Shown piece after piece: positions 59,206 to 64,000 of a DNA stretch of 64,000 nt. Each line of letters opens with the position of its first letter. Within the stretch, counting starts at the first letter, position 1. Both the position numbers and the translations under genes were made by a program. The notes beneath the pieces were generated by a model, which was not told the origin of the DNA, searched no databases, and saw only the letters and a program-made list of their open reading frames with translations. The stretch is from contig NZ_CP155447.1 in NCBI RefSeq assembly GCF_045290345.1, positions 8,680,001 to 8,744,000 on the forward strand. Reading direction: 5' to 3'. The DNA is from Singulisphaera sp045290345. Its GTDB lineage: Bacteria > Planctomycetota > Planctomycetia > Isosphaerales > Isosphaeraceae.

Positions 59206-60105
59206 TCAACCGCGCGACTGCCGACTGAGCAAGTAGCTCATCAAGGCTTTGTCGAAGGGCATTCCGGTATGGAGCGCCGTGTAGTCGATGCGGGCGTTCC
59301 GGCACTCCTTGCGATACTTTTCCTGGAACGAGGCGACCTCTTCGAGATAGTCGGCCCTGATCCCGTCGGCATCAACCAACAGGGTCTCATGGGTTTCATT
59401 GTCTTCGAGCTCGATCATGCCGTTGAAAGGGAAGAGCGCCTCGGCCTCATCAAGGATGTGAAAGATGATCACGTCGTGCCCTGCGAATCGGAGCCGGTGC
59501 AAGGCATGAAGGATGGGCTCGGGATCCCCCAGCAGATCACTGAAGATCATGACAAGGCTACGGTGGCGGATCATACTGGCGACCTGGTGCAGGCTCTTGG
59601 CGATCGCCGTTTCGCCGGCCGGCTGGAGCTTGGCGAGCAGGGAGAGGATGTTGCCGAGCTGCGACCGCTTACTCTTGGGAGGCAGGCTTTGGCGGACCTT
59701 TTCGTCGAAGGCGATGAGACCGACCGGATCCTGCTGGTGGATCATCAGGTAGCCGAGCGCGGCGGCCAGGCTGATTCCGTACTCAAATTTCGTGAGTTCC
59801 TGCCGGTAGGTGTAGCCCATGGAACCGGAGAGATCCATGACGAGGTAGCCCGTCAGGTTCGTTTCGGCCTGGAACTTCTTGACATAGAAGCGATCGGTCT
59901 TGGCGTAGACGTTCCAGTCGACGTCGGAAATGTTGTCGCCAGGGCTGTACTTGCGATGCTCCGAGAATTCGACCGAGAAGCCCTGGAACGGACTGGCGTG
60001 GAGGCCGGCGATGAACCCCTCGACGATGAATTTGGCACGGAGGTCGAGCCGCGCCACCTGGCGGATGACCTCGGGCTTCAAATACTTTTCGGCCGTGCTG
60101 GACAC
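59206..60105 (-). CDS. DUF58 domain protein (VWA-like)
   Basis: A 299-aa soluble DUF58 protein. The family core FSEHRKYSPGDNISDVDWNVYAKTDR is split here by GDNISDVDW (about residues 55-65), followed by the VWA-like strand YLVMDLSGSMGYT with the DxSxS metal site. GTG 60105 (MSSTAEKYLKPEV) is chosen, with GAGG about nine nt upstream; two other in-frame starts (60120, 60126) are possible. DUF58 partners of MoxR ATPases are proposed to bridge the ATPase to the membrane VWA proteins. It lies between moxR and the BatA gene. Confidence 0.9.
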   Translation of the reverse strand: MSSTAEKYLKPEVIRQVARLDLRAKFIVEGFIAGLHASPFQGFSVEFSEHRKYSPGDNISDVDWNVYAKTDRFYVKKFQAETNLTGYLVMDLSGSMGYTYRQELTKFEYGISLAAALGYLMIHQQDPVGLIAFDEKVRQSLPPKSKRSQLGNILSLLAKLQPAGETAIAKSLHQVASMIRHRSLVMIFSDLLGDPEPILHALHRLRFAGHDVIIFHILDEAEALFPFNGMIELEDNETHETLLVDADGIRADYLEEVASFQEKYRKECRNARIDYTALHTGMPFDKALMSYLLSRQSRG

Positions 60106-60180
60106 GGGGGGAAACCTCACTCTCAATGTTGCGGAGAAGCGAATCGAGGAAGGATTTCTGCCGGTCTCGGGGCCAGGCGC

Positions 60181-61215
60181 TCAGGAATTCATTCCTCTCC
60201 GCTCGTACTTGGGCACTTCGGGCTCCTTGACCTCGGCGATCAATTTCCGGATCAGCGATTCGGTTGTCTGGCCCTCGGCCTGGGCCTGGAAATTGGTACT
60301 GATTCGGTGCCGGAGGACCGGGATCGCGACGCGGCGAATGTCGTCGAGTGAAACGCTGAAACGGCCGTCCAGGGCCGCCATCGCCTTGCCCCCAAGGATG
60401 AGGTTTTGGCCGGCGCGAGGCCCAGCCCCAAAATCCACCAGGTCTTTGATGAACTGAGGCGACTTCTCATCTCCCGGACGCGTGGCGCGGACCAAGCGGG
60501 TGACGTACTCCACCGTATAGTCGGAGACCGGCACCGAGGTCACGAGCTTCTGGAGGTTGAGGATCGCCTTGCCCGAAAGGACTTTCTTGAGCTCGACCGA
60601 CTCGCCCTTGGTCGTCGACGAGAGGATCCGCTTCTCCTCTTCCAAGGTCGGATAGCCAACCCGAATGTCGAACATGAACCGGTCGAGTTGCGCCTCGGGC
60701 AGTGGATAAGTTCCTTCCTGCTCGATTGGATTCTGAGTGGCGATGACAAAGAAGGGTTCAGGCAGATGAAGCGTTTCCTGGCCGACCGTCACTTCCCGTT
60801 CCTGCATCGCCTGCAACAGGGCGGCCTGGGTCTTCGGGGGAGTTCGGTTGATCTCGTCCGCCAGGATGATGTTCGAGAAAATCGGCCCGGGGACGAACCG
60901 GAACGCACGGCGTCCTGCTTCGGGCTCTTCCAGTACGTTGGTGCCGGTGATGTCCGATGGCATCAGGTCGGGCGTGAACTGGATTCGCTTGAATCCGACG
61001 TCGAGGATCTTGGCGATCGAGCTGACCATCAGGGTCTTCGCCAGGCCGGGAACGCCCACGAGTAGGACGTGGCCTCGAGTGAAGATTGCCGCCATGATCT
61101 GGTCAATGACGTCGCGCTGACCGATGACGACCTTGTTCAGTTCGGCCACCATCACATCGCGTGAATGGCGAAACTCATCAAGGAGGTGCGTGATCCGATC
61201 GCCGGAGGTGGACAT
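60181..61215 (-). CDS. moxR: MoxR-family AAA+ ATPase
   Basis: A 344-aa MoxR ATPase. Walker A GVPGLAKTLM (about 53-62), Walker B NIILADEINRTPPKTQAALLQAMQE split as ILADEINR, and sensor 1 VIATQNPIEQEGTYPLPEAQLDRF are all present. The C-terminal lid domain follows. MoxR proteins act as chaperones that insert metals or mature partner complexes carrying VWA domains, and here the partners are encoded directly downstream. I take ATG 61215 (MSTSGDRI) rather than 61263. The predicted promoter lies about 130 bp upstream. Confidence 0.94.
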   Translation of the reverse strand: MSTSGDRITHLLDEFRHSRDVMVAELNKVVIGQRDVIDQIMAAIFTRGHVLLVGVPGLAKTLMVSSIAKILDVGFKRIQFTPDLMPSDITGTNVLEEPEAGRRAFRFVPGPIFSNIILADEINRTPPKTQAALLQAMQEREVTVGQETLHLPEPFFVIATQNPIEQEGTYPLPEAQLDRFMFDIRVGYPTLEEEKRILSSTTKGESVELKKVLSGKAILNLQKLVTSVPVSDYTVEYVTRLVRATRPGDEKSPQFIKDLVDFGAGPRAGQNLILGGKAMAALDGRFSVSLDDIRRVAIPVLRHRISTNFQAQAEGQTTESLIRKLIAEVKEPEVPKYERRGMNS

Positions 61216-61562
61216 ACCAGTGGAGTGCCCTGGAGGATGGGTGTCGAACCCGCGGGGAAACACGCCGCCACGGAACTAAAGAGACAGGAGCAGCGCCGAG
61301 CGGGGGCCGTCTCCCACCTCAGGGCCACCGACGGTCATAAGACACGACTATTGTATTGCGGGGCGACCCTGTGATTCAAGTTAAACGACAACCGCTTCAT
61401 GGCCCGGGATTGAGGGGTCGGCCGCGTTGGCGGAATCCCCCGCAAACTCGCTGACCACAGCGCCCGCCCCCACGTCGACCTGACTCTCGCGGTGCCTGAA
61501 TCCTCAGGGCCAGCGCGGGTCGTCGGTCGTCAGCGACGAGATCACACGGGTTGAACCTTGCT
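61216..61562. other. Intergenic region upstream of moxR
   Basis: About 347 bp with no gene. It holds the predicted moxR-operon promoter; the remaining ORFs lack supporting signals. Confidence 0.5.
61350..61379 (-). promoter_or_regulatory. Predicted promoter of the moxR operon
   Basis: On the minus strand TTGAAT (-35, 61374-61379), an 18-nt spacer and TACAAT (-10, 61350-61355; five of six consensus) read towards moxR. The leader would be about 130 nt. Confidence 0.45.
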
Positions 61563-61838
61563 TCAATCCGACCTGATCCTGTCGGAGCAGGTCGGATTCT
61601 CATGGCCGGAGAGGGCGACGGGATCAGGTTGGCTTTGCGAGAGTTCACTGTCGACAGAGGAAAGATTGGCTGCGAGTTCTTGGCCATAAAGCAGATGAAG
61701 TGAGCACGAAGGCGTGGAGAGTCGCTTCAGAGCTTCCTCCTTATCGATGTGCAGCGCGCGACAGAAATCGATGATTGCCCACTCGTCGTCGTTCAGTTCC
61801 TGAGAGACCTCCTGAAGCTCAAACCGGTTGGTCGACAT
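61563..61838 (-). CDS. Small hypothetical protein
   Basis: A 91-aa acidic cytoplasmic protein starting at ATG 61838 with GAGGTGG five nt upstream. The first 50 residues are helical (FELQEVSQELNDDEWAIIDF), with two cysteines at about 27 and 46, and the tail is Ser/Pro-rich. I do not recognise it. The good SD and separate position make it a credible gene, but a function cannot be inferred. Confidence 0.55.
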   Translation of the reverse strand: MSTNRFELQEVSQELNDDEWAIIDFCRALHIDKEEALKRLSTPSCSLHLLYGQELAANLSSVDSELSQSQPDPVALSGHENPTCSDRIRSD

Positions 61839-62194
61839 AAGCCACCTCACTTCTCTCGTAGACACAACGAGCCGGATCGACGCCATCCGGCACTTGATGC
61901 CGATGGAGCGAACGTGCCCACTGGTTTGGGCACCTCCGCGCATGCGTCCACCCGAACCGTTTTGGGATGGGGTGACCTTTCACCCCATCCCAATGTTGGT
62001 GCGATTTTCGTGCCGGGATTTTCCGAGGGGGGAGAAATCAGGAGGGAGCGAGGGGAACAGGACAACAATCGGTCACTGGGTTCCCCTCAATCGGATGCGC
62101 CTTATCATCGTCAGCAGACGCCGCGTCGGGCGGCAATGCGTGCGAGCAGGCCCGCCGGCACTCGGATGATTTCTTCGGAATGAGACGGTGCGAG
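61839..62194. other. Intergenic region with perfect inverted repeat
   Basis: About 356 bp between two small minus-strand genes. It contains the perfect 14-bp hairpin described separately and no other recognised feature. Confidence 0.5.
61962..61993. repeat. Perfect 14-bp inverted repeat with CCTT loop
   Basis: TTGGGATGGGGTGA (61962-61975) and TCACCCCATCCCAA (61980-61993) pair perfectly around CCTT. No T-run follows on either strand, so it is not a classical terminator. It lies about 125 bp upstream of the start of the 91-aa gene and could be an operator, an RNA structure or a short mobile repeat. Confidence 0.7.
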
Positions 62195-62455
62195 CTATCG
62201 GACACCTGGTGCAGTTAATGATTCGGAAGCCGGCGCATCAATACGGCGCCGAAGGTTTTCCAGCCAGAGTCTGAGGTCGTTCGAGGCCATGCTGCCCATC
62301 AGGCCCTGAAGGTGCCTGATGCGCTCTGTCAGTTCCCGAGTCTCTTGGACATTGGTCAGTGGAGCGTGTAACGCCTCGTAGGCGCATGTGGCGAGGTCTC
62401 GAACCTCTTCGGCCAACAAGTGGGGATCGCGAGCAATCGTGGGAGCGGCGTTCAT
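62195..62455 (-). CDS. Small hypothetical protein
   Basis: An 86-aa, mostly helical, charged protein (ARDPHLLAEEVRDLATCAYE...LRLWLENLRRRID). It starts at ATG 62455; the upstream sequence has only a weak SD. No signal peptide or membrane segment is present. I do not recognise it and support for it being a gene is moderate. Confidence 0.45.
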   Translation of the reverse strand: MNAAPTIARDPHLLAEEVRDLATCAYEALHAPLTNVQETRELTERIRHLQGLMGSMASNDLRLWLENLRRRIDAPASESLTAPGVR

Positions 62456-62799
62456 CGGGCAAACTCGAAGGCTTCGGCCTGTGTTCCCTGGATTCCTCTC
62501 CAGAGCCAGGCCGACTCACCTTCGATTCTAACATGAGGACAAGCCCTAGCCCCATCCCGATCCTAACGAATTCATCAGGCTCAAGTGGGGAGTCGAGCGT
62601 GTTGTTCGCTTGTTGCTCCACTAATTCTTTGTCAAGGGGCCGGATTCAGACTTGACCCGATTTCTCAAAGATAATAAAGTTCGGCCGCCGTTAGCCTCAC
62701 AAGGATGTGGAGCGGGCGGTCGCATGTTCAGGTCGTGGCTTGGTTCTCGAGTCGTGGCCGGGGGGTTCTCCCCAGATTGATGGGCAAGGAGGCTGGCCA
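62456..62799. other. Intergenic region upstream of the FlgI-domain gene
   Basis: 344 bp between divergent genes, with a predicted promoter for the + strand gene (listed separately). No gene or RNA was recognised otherwise. Confidence 0.5.
62652..62680 (+). promoter_or_regulatory. Candidate promoter of the FlgI-domain gene
   Basis: TTGACC (62652-62657), 17-nt spacer, TAAAGT (62675-62680). An alternative -10, GATAAT at 62670, has too short a spacer. The leader would be about 115 nt. Confidence 0.35.
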
Positions 62800-64000
62800 A
62801 ATGTGGCGAAATCACGCAAGGCGCAATAGGACCTGCTTGGCCCTATCGGCGATCGCGGCAGTGGCCCTCGTTGGGGCTGGCTCGCCGTTCAAGAAGCAGG
62901 AGAAGCCACCTAAGGTCGAAGAGACCGTCACCAACCTCGCTTCAATCTTTACCTCCACCCACAATAGCATGCGTCTTGAGGGGGTCGGTCTCGTTGTCGG
63001 GCTCGACAATACGGGATCGGAGCCTCCCCCCTCGTGGTATCGCGAGCGGCTTGTCGACGAGATGCGCAAAGCGGGGGTTGAGAACGCCGAGAAGCTGCTG
63101 GCCGACCCGAGAGTCTCGATCGTGATCGCTCGGCTGACGATACCGACCGGCTCTGCGAAGGGTGACCGCCTTGACGTCGAACTCGAACTCCCTCCCGCGT
63201 GTGGGACGACGAGCCTCGCCGGGGGGATGCTGCTCGAATGCCGACTCAAGGAAGTAGCGCTCGCTGGCGGCACGCCCAAAGAAGGGCAGGAACTTGCCCT
63301 GGCGAAGGGCCCGGTCATGATCGGAACCGATGCCAAGCCCGATGATCCCAAGGTGGGGCGGGTGCTGGGTGGTGCTCGGGTGAAGAAGGATTCGCCGTTT
63401 CGGCTCGAACTTAAAGAAAATCGCAAGAGTTTCAAGAGTGCGCAGCTGCTCCAGAATGTGGTCAACCATCGGTTCCACCAGACCGAGGGGGTCAAGCATA
63501 ATGGAATGGCAACCGCTAAGACCGACAGCTTCCTGGAGCTTCGGGTCCCCAAAGTCTACAAGCATAACCAGAACCGCTATTTCCGCGTGATCAAGTTGTT
63601 ACCGGTCGTCGATAGCCCGCAACTGACTCAGATGCGAATCGCGACCTGGGGCGAGGAATTGCTCGATCCGACCAAGGCTGGAGTCGCGGCGCTCAGACTC
63701 GAAGGGATCGGGATCACGGCCGTCGATACCCTCAAAAAGGGGCTGGCCAGCCCTAACGAGCAAGTCAAATTCTTTGCGGCCGAGGCGCTCGCTTACCTGA
63801 ACGATGCTTCGGGAGCCGACGTGCTGGGCGAAAACGCGATCAAGAATGCGGATTTCCGCCCGTTCGCACTGGCGGCCCTTGCGGCCACCGACCAGTCGGC
63901 AGCCCGGATGAAACTGGTCAGCCTGATGGAAGTCCCCGAGATCCCCGTCCGCTACGGCGCGTTCAATGCGCTCCGGACGCTCGACGAGAGCGATCCGTTT
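62800..64000 (+). CDS. FlgI (P-ring)-domain protein with HEAT-like C-terminal repeats, partial
   Basis: The 3' end lies outside the window; 400 codons are visible. ATG 62800 has AAGGAGG eight nt upstream, and residues 10-28 form a signal peptide (CLALSAIAAVALVGAG). Residues about 40-160 resemble the flagellar P-ring protein FlgI: MRLEGVGLVVGLDNTGSEPP (FlgI: VGYGLVVGLNGTGD), VSIVIARLTIPTGSAKGDRLDV and GTTSLAGGMLLECRLK. From about residue 290 the sequence changes to a helical repeat pattern (AGVAALRLEGIGITAVDTLKK, then VKFFAAEALAYLNDASGADVL, then FRPFALAALAATD) like HEAT repeats. FlgI normally ends near residue 365 without these, so this may be a planctomycete-specific relative, not a flagellar ring. 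Confidence 0.8.

Overview
The window looks like a chromosomal segment of a GC-rich planctomycete, most likely of the Isosphaeraceae; the family-level placement is inference. The support is the gene content: a Tat-exported Gfo/Idh/MocA oxidoreductase next to a ThuA-domain protein, SUMF1-fold and sulfatase-fold proteins, an FG-GAP/ASPIC-UnbV protein, a very large secreted beta-helix/Calx-beta protein with an N-terminal LEPR-XLL-like motif, and a MoxR/DUF58/BatA/VWA cluster. Shine-Dalgarno sequences fit the visible anti-SD at the 16S 3' end. I saw no phage, insertion sequence or CRISPR array.

Layout. 1-6 kb: ApbE (partial), a SUMF1-fold protein, the Tat oxidoreductase, ThuA, a nitrilase-family amidohydrolase and a small hypothetical. 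6-12 kb: a membrane protein, a methyltransferase that collides tail to tail with two coupled GT2 glycosyltransferases, and the FG-GAP protein. 12.5-20 kb: an unknown secreted protein, a HAD phosphatase, a GT4 glycosyltransferase and the overlapping gpsA-DUF1802-rhomboid operon. 20-22 kb: a minus-strand operon of MBL hydrolase, LpxH-like and PHP phosphoesterases. 22-28 kb: a PilZ protein, the 1265-aa beta-helix protein and a membrane protein. 28-31 kb: an alkylation-repair operon, ada-alkA-2OG oxygenase. 31-38 kb: a TPR protein, a zinc-ribbon protein and a phosphodiesterase/sulfatase operon in which the sulfatase-like gene is split by a frameshift.

38.2-44.1 kb holds a complete 16S-23S-5S rRNA operon on the minus strand with a near-consensus promoter, boxA-like elements before 16S and 23S, no tRNA in the spacer, and a strong terminator. 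Divergent from it at 44.2-48 kb is a ribose/galactose-type ABC transporter. Its substrate-binding lipoprotein appears to be circularly permuted: the segment that normally ends the protein sits directly after the lipobox. This is the most unusual feature of the window. A SIMPL-domain protein follows.

48.8-54.6 kb is a surface-polysaccharide type operon (flippase, GT4 glycosyltransferase, YfhO-like membrane protein) behind a good sigma70-like promoter. 54.6-61.2 kb is a minus-strand MoxR-DUF58-BatA/VWA-VWA/GATase operon. The right end has two small hypotheticals and the start of a FlgI-domain protein that seems to be fused to HEAT-like repeats and runs off the window.
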